Shown piece by piece: positions 44,851-54,021 of a stretch of DNA of 64,000 nucleotides (positions are counted from its first letter, which is position 1; the number at the start of each line of letters is the position of its first letter). The DNA comes from an uncultured Anaerofilum sp. (GTDB lineage: Bacteria; Bacillota; Clostridia; Oscillospirales; Ruminococcaceae), in the NCBI GenBank assembly GCA_944385945.1, contig CALWZD010000123.1:1-64000 (forward strand), in the 5' to 3' direction. The notes under the pieces are model-generated. The model had not been told where the DNA came from. It worked only from the letters and a program-made list of their open reading frames with translations, and searched no databases. A program made the translations under genes and the position numbers.

Positions 44851-45648
44851 TTATGAGAGCAGCATTCGGTCATTAGTGATGCATACGCCCGATTTTTCTC
44901 TGAATTTTTCCAGCAGACCCTCTACCGTCATCTGCGCACGTTCTTTGCCTTGTAAGTCCAGCAATATCCTTCCGCCGTCCATCATTACAGTGCGATTGCC
45001 CACAGTCAAGGCACTTTCCATGTTGTGTGTGACCATCAAACAGGTGATGTTACTTTCCTGCACGATGCGCTGGGTAAGGGCAAGCACCTTTTCGGCGGTG
45101 GCAGGGTCCAGTGCCGCCGTGTGTTCATCCAACAACAGCAGCTGCGGAGTGACCACCGTTGCCATCAGCAAGGTAAGTGCCTGTCGCTGTCCACCCGACA
45201 ACAGACCTACCGGCTGAGTCATGCGGTCTTCCAGCCCTAATTCCAACCGTGCAAGCTGCTCTCGGAACAACGCACGTTCCTTCTTTCCAATCAGACGAAA
45301 CGGAGAACTTTTACCACTTGCTCGCAGATATGCCAGCGACAGATTTTCTTCGATGGTCATATGCGGTGCAGTGCCTCGCATCGGGTCTTGGAACAGCCGA
45401 CCGATTTTTTTTGCACGTTTGTAATCGGGCAAAAAGGTAATGTCCTGCCCTGCCAATTCGATTTTTCCGCTGTCGGGCAAAAATTCACCGCTTACGGCGT
45501 TCAGCAAGGTAGACTTTCCTGCTCCGTTCGAGCCGATGATGCACACAAAATCCCCCTGCTCCAGATGCAGCGACAAACCATTCAGCGCACGTTTTTCGTT
45601 CACCGTGCCGGGGAAGAATGTTTTTTCGATATTGGTCAGCGTCAACAT
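44851..45648 (-). CDS. ABC transporter ATP-binding protein (PF04392-type system)
   Basis: A 265-residue single-domain ATPase. Walker A is IGSNGAGKST near residue 38, the signature is LSGGQRQALTLLMA, and Walker B is LLLLDEHTAALDP, where His replaces the usual Pro or Ala after Glu. That DEHTAALDP form is typical of the TrpZ-like ATPases that go with PF04392 binding proteins. ATG 45648 overlaps the permease stop by a few bases behind AAGGGGGC. It powers the transporter whose operon is headed by a T-box leader. Confidence 0.9.
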   Translation of the reverse strand: MLTLTNIEKTFFPGTVNEKRALNGLSLHLEQGDFVCIIGSNGAGKSTLLNAVSGEFLPDSGKIELAGQDITFLPDYKRAKKIGRLFQDPMRGTAPHMTIEENLSLAYLRASGKSSPFRLIGKKERALFREQLARLELGLEDRMTQPVGLLSGGQRQALTLLMATVVTPQLLLLDEHTAALDPATAEKVLALTQRIVQESNITCLMVTHNMESALTVGNRTVMMDGGRILLDLQGKERAQMTVEGLLEKFREKSGVCITNDRMLLS

Positions 45649-46538
45649 TTACTATGCCCCCTTTTCTGCTGCTGCAACTTGATTTTTGTGATGACGGTGG
45701 GATACGAGATAGCGATCGCCACAATCACAGCCGAAACGAGTTTCAGATTCGATGCACCCAAATTCGAAGTGAGTGCGAATGCGGTAATGATGCGGTAAAT
45801 GACCGAACCAAGCACCGCAGCAGCCACTGCACCGACCATACCGCCACGGCGACCCGTGACGACCTCGCCGATGACAAGGCTGGCAAGCCCAATGACCACC
45901 ATACCGGTGCCAAGGGTGGTATCACCATACCCCTGTTGTTGGGCAAGCAGCGCACCCGAAAGGGCAACGACGGCATTGGCGATGCACAGCCCGACCGTTG
46001 TGGTGAAAGCGGGATTGATGGAAGATGCCGACACCATGGCACGGTTGTCACCGGTAGCCCGTAGACTTAGCCCCAACTGTGTGCGCAAAAACCATACCAG
46101 CCCCCCACCGCAAATCAATGCGACGGTCGCTGCTACGACCAAACCTCCATTTGAGCCGAACACTTCTTCCGCTTTGGTAAAAATCGTTTCGGTACGCAGC
46201 AGTGACAGATTGGATTTTCCGCCCAAAATCATCAGATTGACCGAGATGAGGGCTGTCATGGTGATGATACCGGCGAGAATCGGCTGTACGCCCAACCGTG
46301 TCTGCAAAATCGCTGTGATACCGCCTGCCAGCGCACCAGCGACAAGGGCAGCGACAAAGCCCAAGTAGGGGTGTCCGGCTGCTGTAAACGCCGTACAGGT
46401 GACAAGCCCCAAGGTAAACGAGCCGTCGGTGGTGAGATCCGCAATATCCAAAATGCGGAACGAAACATATAGCCCCAGTGCCACAAGGCTGTAAATTAAC
46501 CCTTGTTCGATACTGGTGAGCAGTACAGTCGGATTCAT
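45642..46538 (-). CDS. ABC transporter permease (PF04392-type system)
   Basis: A 298-residue permease of the branched-chain/TrpY-like type, with eight or nine hydrophobic helices and motifs QGLIYSLVALGLYVSFRILD at the N-terminus and DLTTDGSFTLG. It lies between the binding protein and ATPase genes, with a stop-start overlap to the latter. ATG 46538 follows AAGGGGAAC. The substrate should be an amino acid or a compound that feeds one, given the T-box control. Confidence 0.9.
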   Translation of the reverse strand: MNPTVLLTSIEQGLIYSLVALGLYVSFRILDIADLTTDGSFTLGLVTCTAFTAAGHPYLGFVAALVAGALAGGITAILQTRLGVQPILAGIITMTALISVNLMILGGKSNLSLLRTETIFTKAEEVFGSNGGLVVAATVALICGGGLVWFLRTQLGLSLRATGDNRAMVSASSINPAFTTTVGLCIANAVVALSGALLAQQQGYGDTTLGTGMVVIGLASLVIGEVVTGRRGGMVGAVAAAVLGSVIYRIITAFALTSNLGASNLKLVSAVIVAIAISYPTVITKIKLQQQKRGHSKC

Positions 46539-46558
46539 TCCAGAAGTTCCCCTTTCCC

Positions 46559-47551
46559 TTAGTCGATGTATGCCGATACGGCCACCCCGATAGCAGCAGC
46601 GGTCTCCTCGTTCACCACCACCGAAGTTTCGGTCAAAGTCTGCACCGGCAATTCCGATACCGGCGTACCGTTCAGCACTTCCACTGCCATTTCACCGGTC
46701 TGGGTGCCAAGCTGGGTATAATTTACCCCCACCGTTGCCAATCCACCGTCAGCGACCATGCTGTCGGCTGCAACGTAAACCGGTTTTTGGGCTGCGATGC
46801 CTTCTTCTGCCAAAATGGTCATCGCAGATGCCACGGTGTTGTCAATGGGAGCGAACACGGCATCGCACTGTCCCAACAGGCTTTGTGCGACCGTTTGTAC
46901 TTCGCCGGTGGTGGTAACTGCTCCCTCTACATAAGAGATGCCCTTTTCGTCCAGATATGCTTTTGTCTGCTCGATCACCGAAGTACTGTTCGGCTCGGCG
47001 TTGTTATAAATCAGACCATAACTCTTTACGTCCGGAGTCAGTGTCGCTGCCAAATCAAAAATTTTATCCACCGCTATGGCATCCGATGTGCCGGTAACGT
47101 TCATATCGGGTGCATTGGGGTCGGACACCAATCCGGCAGCCACAGGGTCAGTGACGGCTGCAAAGACGACCGGAATGTCGGTACCCTGTACGGCACTTGC
47201 TGCCCCTTGTGCAGCGTTGGTGGCAATGGCGATGATAACATCCACATCATCTGCTACAAATTTTTGGCAGATATTGCTGATGGTGGATGGGTCGCCTTGT
47301 GCGTTTTGGTAGTCGTAAGTATAACCGTTTTTCAAAGCACCTTCCACACCGTTCTGGGCTTCCAACTGGGCTTCGATAGCAGTGCGGATCTCGTCCAGTG
47401 AGGGATGCTCGGCAAGCTGTATCAGACCGATCTTCGGCAGATCGTCCGATACGGCTGCTGTGCTTCCGCTTTCGGTAGTTGTCGAAGTACAGGCGGTCAA
47501 CATTGCAGCAAACAGAACAACGCTCATCAAAACAGAAAATAACTTTTTCAT
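46559..47551 (-). CDS. ABC transporter substrate-binding lipoprotein (PF04392 family)
   Basis: A 330-residue lipoprotein with signal peptide and lipobox MLTACTS. The mature part has family features KIGLIQLAEHPSLDEI, DVDVIIAIATNAAQGAA, IPVVFAAVTDPVAAGLV and PVYVAADSMVADGGLAT. These proteins (TrpX-like) bind amino acids such as tryptophan or tyrosine, or still unknown ligands. ATG 47551 (MKKLFSVLMS) follows GAAAGGAAG. The upstream T-box has a CCC proline specifier, which would suggest proline or a proline-containing ligand. That is inference from regulation only. Confidence 0.9.
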   Translation of the reverse strand: MKKLFSVLMSVVLFAAMLTACTSTTTESGSTAAVSDDLPKIGLIQLAEHPSLDEIRTAIEAQLEAQNGVEGALKNGYTYDYQNAQGDPSTISNICQKFVADDVDVIIAIATNAAQGAASAVQGTDIPVVFAAVTDPVAAGLVSDPNAPDMNVTGTSDAIAVDKIFDLAATLTPDVKSYGLIYNNAEPNSTSVIEQTKAYLDEKGISYVEGAVTTTGEVQTVAQSLLGQCDAVFAPIDNTVASAMTILAEEGIAAQKPVYVAADSMVADGGLATVGVNYTQLGTQTGEMAVEVLNGTPVSELPVQTLTETSVVVNEETAAAIGVAVSAYID

Positions 47552-47676
47552 AAAATTCTTCCTTTCAAACTCTTTGGTGGTGGATAGACGGTTTGCGTGT
47601 TTGTTTGCCATCGCCATCGTTTGTGTAACAGTTTCATTTCCCTTTTCCCCCTTGGGGCGTCGATTTGCCCCGAATA

Positions 47677-47931
47677 AAATAAAAAACAGCACTTATCCTT
47701 GCGATTTCACAAGGACAAGTGCTGTTGAAAACACCTGCGGTACCACCTTGATTGCCTGCACGACGGCAAGCCACCTTTGTAGAGATGCCAACACATCCCC
47801 CGCCCTGTAACGTGAGCACACGTCAGAAGCTACTGCCACCCGTTGGATGGGTTCACCCTGCCCTCTGCGGTCCATTTACCCGTTCCGCTTTCGACCTCAC
47901 TCGCAACATCGGAGGCTCTCTGTACGTGCGC
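47677..47931 (-). ncRNA. T-box leader, predicted tRNA-Pro responsive
   Basis: On the minus strand, Stem I opens with GCGCACGT pairing ACGTGTGC and an AGAGAG K-turn element. The specifier side reads GGTGAA-CCC-ATCC, the GAA-codon-A pattern of T-boxes, placing codon CCC (Pro) at 47849-47851. The T-box consensus AAGGTGGTACCGCAGG (about 47735-47750) and a terminator stem AACAGCACTTGTCCTTG with its complement plus T tract (47677-47726) follow. Uncharged tRNA-Pro(GGG) should stabilise the antiterminator and turn on the ABC transporter. The element itself is certain; the codon reading is fairly good. Confidence 0.9.
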
Positions 47932-47971
47932 TTTCGGTTTTATCTCCGCATCATCGGTTTTGCTTTTCTGT

Positions 47972-48000
47972 ATTAAAGCACAAAATAATTGTAATGTCAA
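47972..48000 (-). promoter_or_regulatory. Promoter of the T-box/ABC transporter operon
   Basis: TTGACA (47995-48000), 17-bp spacer, TTTAAT (47972-47977) on the minus strand, about 40 bp before Stem I of the T-box. Confidence 0.8.
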
Positions 48001-48027
48001 GCATTTTTTTATTGCGGATGATGATTT

Positions 48028-48846
48028 TTATTTTTGCACCAGTCCACACATGAATTGCAGATCTTGTGCATCCTGTTCCAACTGTACTTCTTCACGCAGC
48101 AATGCCATTTCGGGGCGGTTTTCGCACAGCCACTGACGAATGAAGGTATAATCCATGATGCCTTCGCCCAGTACACGGGGACAATACCGATCGCCCTCCA
48201 GTACAAAATCTTTGATGTGCATCGCCTCGATACGCTCGCCAAATTCGCCCAACCACTGCTGCCACACCTGTGTTTGGATTGGCTGGTATCTGCGTCTTAA
48301 CACGTTGGCAGCATCGAAGATCATTTTGAAATGCTGTTTGTCTGCAACTGCATCCAGCAAGGTATGCGTACGCTCTACCGTGCTGAGCGGATGCCAAAAA
48401 ACAGGCTCGATGGCAAACACACCGTCGTATTTTGCGGCTGCCTCGGCAATGCGCAGCGCACTGTCTACAAACAGCGGAAAACGCACCTCTTTTTCTTCTT
48501 CGCTCAGGTTGGCATAACTGCTTTCGCTGCCAACTACCTTTGCTCCCAACAGTTTTTGCAACGACAAACAGTGTGCGATATTTTCCACTGCTTTTTTGCG
48601 TATCTCGGTATCAGGGTTGCTCAGGTCTTGGTAACAGCCCATTACGCTGATCTCCACTTGCTGTTTCGAAAATGCTTCGCCGATTTCGGCAGCGGTCTGC
48701 GGGGTGATGCTTTGATAATCTGCTATACCGGAAATCGCTTTTGGAATTGCCAACTGACAGGCATTATATCCACGGCTGTGCAGAATCTCTGCCAGCTGTG
48801 CTGCCGTATGGGTGCCGTAATCGTGCGCTCTGCAACCTAATTTCAC
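48028..48846 (-). CDS. Sugar phosphate isomerase/epimerase (AP endonuclease 2-like TIM barrel)
   Basis: A 272-residue TIM-barrel protein of the xylose isomerase-like superfamily. The metal-binding residues expected in this family appear in order: Glu in FAIEPVFWH, Asp in KMIFDAANVL, His in EAMHIKDF, and Glu in LLREEVQLE. I place the start at GTG 48846 because AAAGGAGAG lies 7 bp before it. It lies 33 bp downstream of a GH105 gene on the same strand, so it should isomerise or epimerise the sugar or uronate released there. The exact reaction is unknown. Confidence 0.82.
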   Translation of the reverse strand: MKLGCRAHDYGTHTAAQLAEILHSRGYNACQLAIPKAISGIADYQSITPQTAAEIGEAFSKQQVEISVMGCYQDLSNPDTEIRKKAVENIAHCLSLQKLLGAKVVGSESSYANLSEEEKEVRFPLFVDSALRIAEAAAKYDGVFAIEPVFWHPLSTVERTHTLLDAVADKQHFKMIFDAANVLRRRYQPIQTQVWQQWLGEFGERIEAMHIKDFVLEGDRYCPRVLGEGIMDYTFIRQWLCENRPEMALLREEVQLEQDAQDLQFMCGLVQK

Positions 48847-48879
48847 TTTGCAACTCTCCTTTCGAATCTTCCGCATCGT

Positions 48880-49998
48880 TTACAGATGCAGCAATGCCTC
48901 TGCCAATGCCAAAATGGTAAGCGATTGACCATACGCCATAGGTGCAATCAAGATATTTTTGTAGTGTTCGGCATTCATTCCCATACCGGTTCCGCCCGAT
49001 ACTTTCTGTACGGTTCCATCAGCGGCGATATGCGCCAAAATAGCACGAATGGCACGTTCGGCGCACTCTAAGTAGGAATCATCCAAAATGCCAAGGCGAA
49101 TGCCTTTCAAAATCCCACAGGCAATGGCTGCACTGCCCGAAACTTCCTCATAACTGGTGGGATCGTCCAGAACTGTATGCCACAATCCGCTTTCTGCCTG
49201 CAATTTCTTCAAAGCTGCGACCTGTGCTTTATAGGTGTCGATGATAAACTGCTTTACTCCGGCGTTTAACTTACCTTTGAACATTTCCACATAGTCCAAA
49301 ATGCCCAGTGTAAACCAACTGTTTCCACGACACCAGAAGATGCCGCCAAAATTGTCCATGCGGTTGAAGCTCCAACCGTGGAAGAACAATCCCGTTTTGT
49401 TGTCGCACAGGTACTTGATGTGCATCAGCACCTGATGCAGCCCTTCCTCCACCCACTGTGCATTTTGATACTTGTTGCCCATTTTGTTCAAAAACAGAAC
49501 GGTCATAAACAATGTGTCGACCCACATCTCGTTCTCGTTCAGTCGCACACCCATGCGGTCGCCGTTTGCGCTGGTAACGTGCTGGAATCCGCCCTGTTGG
49601 GTACGAGGCAGACAAACCATCAGCCAATTTGCCCAATCCTTGCAAAGCTGCTCGTACTCTGCGTTGGGACGCATATCGACCAATTCTGCTAAAGTGAGCA
49701 AGGGTGCAGTGGTGTTGATATTCCGACTTGGCAGACCTGCTGCGATGTTGTTTCGGAACCAATCATCCAAAAAGTCGATGTAGCGCAGGTCGTTTTCGTA
49801 CTGCATGACCTTCAGCAATCCGTACAGACCGACTCCTTGTGGCCAGTCCCATTCCTGAATGCCAAAGTCACGCTTGAAAAAGCCGATCGCTTCACCGCCA
49901 TCTTTCAGCTCGTCTTCGTTCTCCGGCTCGCCCAAATGCATCAGCTTATCGATGACCAACTTCAGTTTTGTTCGCAATTCCTGTTCGTTGATATTCAT
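48880..49998 (-). CDS. GH105 unsaturated rhamnogalacturonyl/glucuronyl hydrolase
   Basis: A 372-residue (alpha/alpha)6-barrel enzyme of the YteR/YesR family. It removes the unsaturated uronate left at the non-reducing end by pectin lyases. WDWPQGVGLYG (about residue 50), the catalytic Asp in MWVDTLFMTVLF (about 159), FHGWSFNRMDNFGG and WCRGNSWFTLG are family landmarks. There is no signal peptide. The start ATG 49998 (MNINEQELR) matches the family length but its nearest ribosome site GGAGGC is about 35 bp upstream, so the true start could be slightly earlier. It is divergent from an AraC gene and co-transcribed with the TIM-barrel isomerase. Confidence 0.9.
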   Translation of the reverse strand: MNINEQELRTKLKLVIDKLMHLGEPENEDELKDGGEAIGFFKRDFGIQEWDWPQGVGLYGLLKVMQYENDLRYIDFLDDWFRNNIAAGLPSRNINTTAPLLTLAELVDMRPNAEYEQLCKDWANWLMVCLPRTQQGGFQHVTSANGDRMGVRLNENEMWVDTLFMTVLFLNKMGNKYQNAQWVEEGLHQVLMHIKYLCDNKTGLFFHGWSFNRMDNFGGIFWCRGNSWFTLGILDYVEMFKGKLNAGVKQFIIDTYKAQVAALKKLQAESGLWHTVLDDPTSYEEVSGSAAIACGILKGIRLGILDDSYLECAERAIRAILAHIAADGTVQKVSGGTGMGMNAEHYKNILIAPMAYGQSLTILALAEALLHL

Positions 49999-50133
49999 TT
50001 TTCGGGTTCGGGAAGCAAATATGCCTCCCTGCCTCCTTTCCAAAACCGTTTATACGCCCTGATTATACATCAACTTCTCCTTGCTTGTCCAGAAAAACGA
50101 CACAATCCGATTCTATCCAGATTTTCGCCCCAT

Positions 50134-50162
50134 TTGACAAGGAAATACCTGCATCGTATACT
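50134..50162 (+). promoter_or_regulatory. Promoter of the AraC gene at 50192
   Basis: TTGACA (50134-50139), 17-bp spacer, TATACT (50157-50162) on the plus strand, 30 bp before the start codon. Confidence 0.8.
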
Positions 50163-50191
50163 GGAACTATCTGAAAAAAGGGGGCTGTATC

Positions 50192-51043
50192 ATGCGAGTT
50201 CTTGCATCGGGAGTCTGTGCAGATTCACGGCTTTATTTTCATACACCCAGTGTACAGGCACAGCAGATGTTCTTTTACCCGCTGTGTGCAGGGCATTTTT
50301 TCTGCGACAGCACCTATCATGTCGACCGCTTGCAGTACAACAGTTTTCTTGCGATGTACGTAGAAAAAGGCAGCGGATATGTTACGCTGAACGGCGTCCG
50401 TACACCTTTGAAAGCAGGCTCGTTTTTGCTGCTGGATTGCTACTCTGCCCATCATTACGGAACACAAGAGGGGTGGGAGATCTACTGGCTGCACTTTGAC
50501 GGCCCTCTCGCAAGGCAATATTACAACAGCTGCACCGAATGCAGCAATATTTTTAAACTTGCTCAGCCTTTTACCGCCCGACAGAATCTTATCAAGCTTT
50601 TTGAAGAACAGCAGAACAAGCGCAAAGTGAACGAAGCCATCGCTTCCCGCCGCATCACAACGTTGCTGACCGAATTTTTGTGCGACAACAACCAGACCGC
50701 TCTGCAAGGTGCAAACGGAGCCATCGACGCTGCGCTCACCTATATCGCCGAAAATGCAAACAAACCCATCACACTGGATATGATGGCACAGCAGGCATCG
50801 CTGAGCCGTTATTATTTTGTGCGCACTTTTAAGAAAGAAACAGGCTTTACACCGCATGAGTACCTGTTGAACACACGGATCAACATGGCAAAATATCTGC
50901 TTCGTGCCGGACAGGAGGCTGTAAAAAGCATTGCTTACCGCTGTGGATTTCAAAGCGAGAGCAGTTTTTGCACTGCTTTCAAAAAGGTGGTAGGCATTAC
51001 ACCGATGCAGTATCGTGAGGGGGCTGAAGAAATCACACCATAA
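50192..51043 (+). CDS. AraC-family regulator
   Basis: A 283-residue regulator with a cupin-like N-terminal domain (FLAMYVEKGSGYVTLNG, YWLHFDGPLA) and two C-terminal helix-turn-helix motifs (LDMMAQQASLSRYYFVRTF and IAYRCGFQSESSFCTAF). ATG 50192 follows AAGGGGGC. It is divergent from the GH105-isomerase pair and upstream of the GH2 gene, so either or both could be its targets. The ligand is likely an unsaturated uronate or oligosaccharide from pectin. Confidence 0.9.
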   Translation: MRVLASGVCADSRLYFHTPSVQAQQMFFYPLCAGHFFCDSTYHVDRLQYNSFLAMYVEKGSGYVTLNGVRTPLKAGSFLLLDCYSAHHYGTQEGWEIYWLHFDGPLARQYYNSCTECSNIFKLAQPFTARQNLIKLFEEQQNKRKVNEAIASRRITTLLTEFLCDNNQTALQGANGAIDAALTYIAENANKPITLDMMAQQASLSRYYFVRTFKKETGFTPHEYLLNTRINMAKYLLRAGQEAVKSIAYRCGFQSESSFCTAFKKVVGITPMQYREGAEEITP

Positions 51044-51060
51044 ACATTCTGCTTGTAATC

Positions 51061-51107
51061 ACACCTTTCTTTGCATTCTTTGCAAGGCAGGGTGTTTTCT
51101 TTTTTTG
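51061..51107 (+). terminator. Terminator of the AraC gene
   Basis: ACACC with an inner CTTTGCA/TGCAAGG stem pairs with GGTGT and is followed by TTTTCTTTTTTT. Confidence 0.8.
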
Positions 51108-51136
51108 CAGACATGGACAGAGCAATTTTTCAAAAT

Positions 51137-51183
51137 AAAACAGCAAATAATCAAAACCATAACAAGCTGTTTTATACTATAAT
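51137..51183 (+). promoter_or_regulatory. Promoter region of the GH2 gene with inverted repeat
   Basis: TATAAT (51178-51183) lies 57 bp before the GH2 start. An inverted repeat AAAACAGC / GCTGTTTT (51137-51173) covers the -35 region and could be an operator. No good -35 hexamer is present, which suits an activator-dependent promoter. Confidence 0.5.
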
Positions 51184-51239
51184 ACAACATAATGAACCAC
51201 CGCAACTGCAACGTTTGCAAACAAGAGGAGGAACCGTTT

Positions 51240-53939
51240 ATGTACCATTCTTTACAAGGAACTTGGGACGTGCTGTGGGACGGCAACAAACACGCCACAG
51301 CCCAACTGCCCGGAACGTTAGATCAGAACCAAATCGGAAAAAAAGATATTCCCCCTGCCAGCATCCATCCTGACGAAAATGCTGCATTAAAGCCTGTTGA
51401 CGAAAATGCGCCCATCACCTCCCGCTTTACCCGTAAATATTCTTACGAAGGTGCTGCGGTGTTTTCCCGCACCGTTTCGATCCAGCCCACCCCTCAAAAG
51501 CGTGTTTTTCTGGAAGTGGAGCGTGCCCGCTGTCTTTCTTTGCGGGTAAACCGAAAGGATGTTTCGCCTTATCGCCCGCAAAGCATCAGCACACCGCATA
51601 TTTTCGAAGTGACCGGTCTGCTGAGCGGAAACGACCTCATCGAGCTTACATCCGACAATCATTACCCAAACTTGCCCCACGATTCCATTGTCTACTCCTC
51701 GGCAGCGACCGACGAAACCCAAACCAACTGGAACGGCATCCTTGGCTATTTCCGTCTGCGGGAAGAAGATGAGTCTTTTGTTGCAGCCGTGCGAGTTTAT
51801 CCGCATGGCAATAAGACCGTGACCCTCAAGGTCGATCTGGACAGCACCTGCTCTGTACAGACGACCCTTTCCATCAAATGTGAGGCATTCGCTGCTCCCA
51901 TCGAGCAACCTGTTTCTATCGAAAGCGGAAAAAGCACCCTCACTTTGTCGAATATCGCCCTGAAACCCGATTGCAAGCTGTGGGACGAGCAAGAGGGCAA
52001 TCTCTATGAGCTGTGTGCTGTATTGGGTCAAGGACAGCCATACACCACACAATTTGGTGTGCGTGAATGGGGTTGCAGCCCCAGCGGTCGTTTCACCTTG
52101 AACGGTCGCACCATCTTTTTGCGCAGCGAGGCAAACTGTGCCGAGTTCCCCGAAGAAGGACATCCCCCTGTTACAGTAGAACGCTGGAAAGAGGTACTGA
52201 ACACCTACCGTTCTTATGGAGTGAACTGTATGCGGTTCCACTCTCACTGCCCACCCGAAGCCGCTTTTACTGCTGCCGACCAGTTGGGAATGCTGATGCA
52301 GCCCGAACTTTCCCACTGGAACCCCAAAAATGCATTTGAAGACGATGTAGCTTATAACTATTACTCTACCGAATTTGAGCAGATCCTTTACACGCTGGCA
52401 AACCATCCCTCGTTTGTAATGATCACTTTCGGAAACGAATTGCAGGCAGGTGAACTGGGTCACAAGCGAATGAACGACCTGCTTACCAAAGGCAGAGCAT
52501 GGGACGATACCCGTATGTATGCCGACGGCTCTAATAATCACTACGGACGGATCGCCTGCAATACCGAGAACGATTTCTATACCGCTCAATCGTTGGGTGA
52601 GAAAAAAATGCGTGGTATTTTTGCCGGCGACAAGCAAACCGGTCGCTTGCAGGGCTATATCAACAATCAATACCCCAACGCAAAAACCAACTATTCCCCT
52701 GCGATCGACGCCATTCGTGAAACCTTTTCCCGTCCCGTATACAGTTTTGAGGTCGGTCAGTTCGAGGTATTGCCCGATTTCGATGAACTGAACGATTTCA
52801 AAGGCATTTCCGACCCTGTAAACCTGCGTGTCGTTCAGAAGAAAGTGGAAGAAAAAGGTCTGATGCCTCGCTGGAAAGAGTATGTCGAAGCCACAGGTGA
52901 ACTATCCCGTTTGGCATATCGGGAAGAAGTCGAGTCTGTGTTGCGTACACCGGGTATGTCGGGCATCTCTCTGCTGGGCATTCAGGACTTCCCCGGTCAG
53001 GGAACCGCATTGGTGGGTATGCTGGATTCCCACTTGAAGCCAAAACCTTTCCGCTTTGCACAGCCCGAAAACTTCAGAAGCTTTTTCTGTGAGCAGCTCC
53101 CGCTGGTCTTGCTTGAAAAATATACATATCAGAACACCGAAATGCTCGTTGCCCCCATCCAAATCGCCAACTATGGCAAAGAAGCACTGTGTGGAATTGT
53201 TCGCTACTCCTTGCAGGGCAATGGTGTGTCCATCACCCACGAGCTGAGCGAAGGACGTTTTGAAGCCGGAACCTTAACCGATGCAGGTCAAATCGAAATT
53301 TCCCTAAAAGAACTGACCCAGCCCACACAGCTGGAACTGACCGTTTCTTGTGGGGATGTTTCCAACAGCTATCCCATTTGGGTATATCCCGAAACACAGC
53401 CGGTATGCCCGAAAGAGGTGTACGAAACCAAAGTTCTGGATCAGGCTGCCTGTGCGCATCTGGAACAGGGAGGAACCGTGTTCCTTTCTCCTGACTCGAC
53501 AAAAGGGGCACTTCCCAACTCGATCCAAGCACAGTTCACCTCCGATTTCTGGTCGGTCGGCACATTCGTGCAGCAGGAAGGTGGCATGGGACAGTTGATT
53601 GACGCCTCCCACCCCATTTTCAGCAACTTCCCCACCCAAAAGCACACCAACTGGCAGTGGTGGGCGATGGCAAACCAACGTGCAGTGATTTTGCCCCGTG
53701 AAATGGATTGCATCATCACCGAAATGGACAGCTATGCATTCCTGCGTCCTATGGCACAACTGCTCGAGTTCCGCTGCAAAAACGGAACGGTACTGCTTTC
53801 CACAATGGGGCTGCACGATTTGCAGCAATATCCCGAAGCACGTGCCTTGTTGGATAGCATCTACCGCTATTTAGGCTCCGGTGCCTGCAAACCAACACAG
53901 GAATTGACGGTAGAAGAAGTACAAAAACTGGTGGTATAA
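51240..53939 (+). CDS. GH2-family glycoside hydrolase
   Basis: An 899-residue cytoplasmic enzyme with GH2 architecture: a jelly-roll sugar-binding domain, an immunoglobulin-like domain, a TIM barrel, then extra C-terminal beta domains. MITFGNEL (about residue 400) carries the acid/base Glu after Asn. The nucleophile Glu is probably that in VYSFEVGQFE (about 504), though this is less canonical than the usual EYG/EFG. RTIFLRSEANCAEFPE replaces the typical RG-x-N-x-HE segment. ATG 51240 follows AAGAGGAGG. The neighbours (AraC, GH105, GH3, PL22) suggest a pectin or hemicellulose side chain. Beta-galactosidase, beta-glucuronidase or another exo-activity are all possible. Confidence 0.8.
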   Translation: MYHSLQGTWDVLWDGNKHATAQLPGTLDQNQIGKKDIPPASIHPDENAALKPVDENAPITSRFTRKYSYEGAAVFSRTVSIQPTPQKRVFLEVERARCLSLRVNRKDVSPYRPQSISTPHIFEVTGLLSGNDLIELTSDNHYPNLPHDSIVYSSAATDETQTNWNGILGYFRLREEDESFVAAVRVYPHGNKTVTLKVDLDSTCSVQTTLSIKCEAFAAPIEQPVSIESGKSTLTLSNIALKPDCKLWDEQEGNLYELCAVLGQGQPYTTQFGVREWGCSPSGRFTLNGRTIFLRSEANCAEFPEEGHPPVTVERWKEVLNTYRSYGVNCMRFHSHCPPEAAFTAADQLGMLMQPELSHWNPKNAFEDDVAYNYYSTEFEQILYTLANHPSFVMITFGNELQAGELGHKRMNDLLTKGRAWDDTRMYADGSNNHYGRIACNTENDFYTAQSLGEKKMRGIFAGDKQTGRLQGYINNQYPNAKTNYSPAIDAIRETFSRPVYSFEVGQFEVLPDFDELNDFKGISDPVNLRVVQKKVEEKGLMPRWKEYVEATGELSRLAYREEVESVLRTPGMSGISLLGIQDFPGQGTALVGMLDSHLKPKPFRFAQPENFRSFFCEQLPLVLLEKYTYQNTEMLVAPIQIANYGKEALCGIVRYSLQGNGVSITHELSEGRFEAGTLTDAGQIEISLKELTQPTQLELTVSCGDVSNSYPIWVYPETQPVCPKEVYETKVLDQAACAHLEQGGTVFLSPDSTKGALPNSIQAQFTSDFWSVGTFVQQEGGMGQLIDASHPIFSNFPTQKHTNWQWWAMANQRAVILPREMDCIITEMDSYAFLRPMAQLLEFRCKNGTVLLSTMGLHDLQQYPEARALLDSIYRYLGSGACKPTQELTVEEVQKLVV

Positions 53940-53961
53940 TTTCACTTTTCCGTTCTCTCTC

Positions 53962-54018
53962 CAAAAAAGACCGGCAAAGGTCGCACCTCTTTGGTGATTC
54001 CTTTGCCGGCCACTTTTT
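53962..54018. terminator. Bidirectional terminator between GH2 and GH3 genes
   Basis: CCGGCAAAGG (53971-53980) pairs with CCTTTGCCGG (54000-54009), flanked by an A tract and a T tract, so it serves both converging genes. Confidence 0.85.
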
Positions 54019-54021
54019 ATA

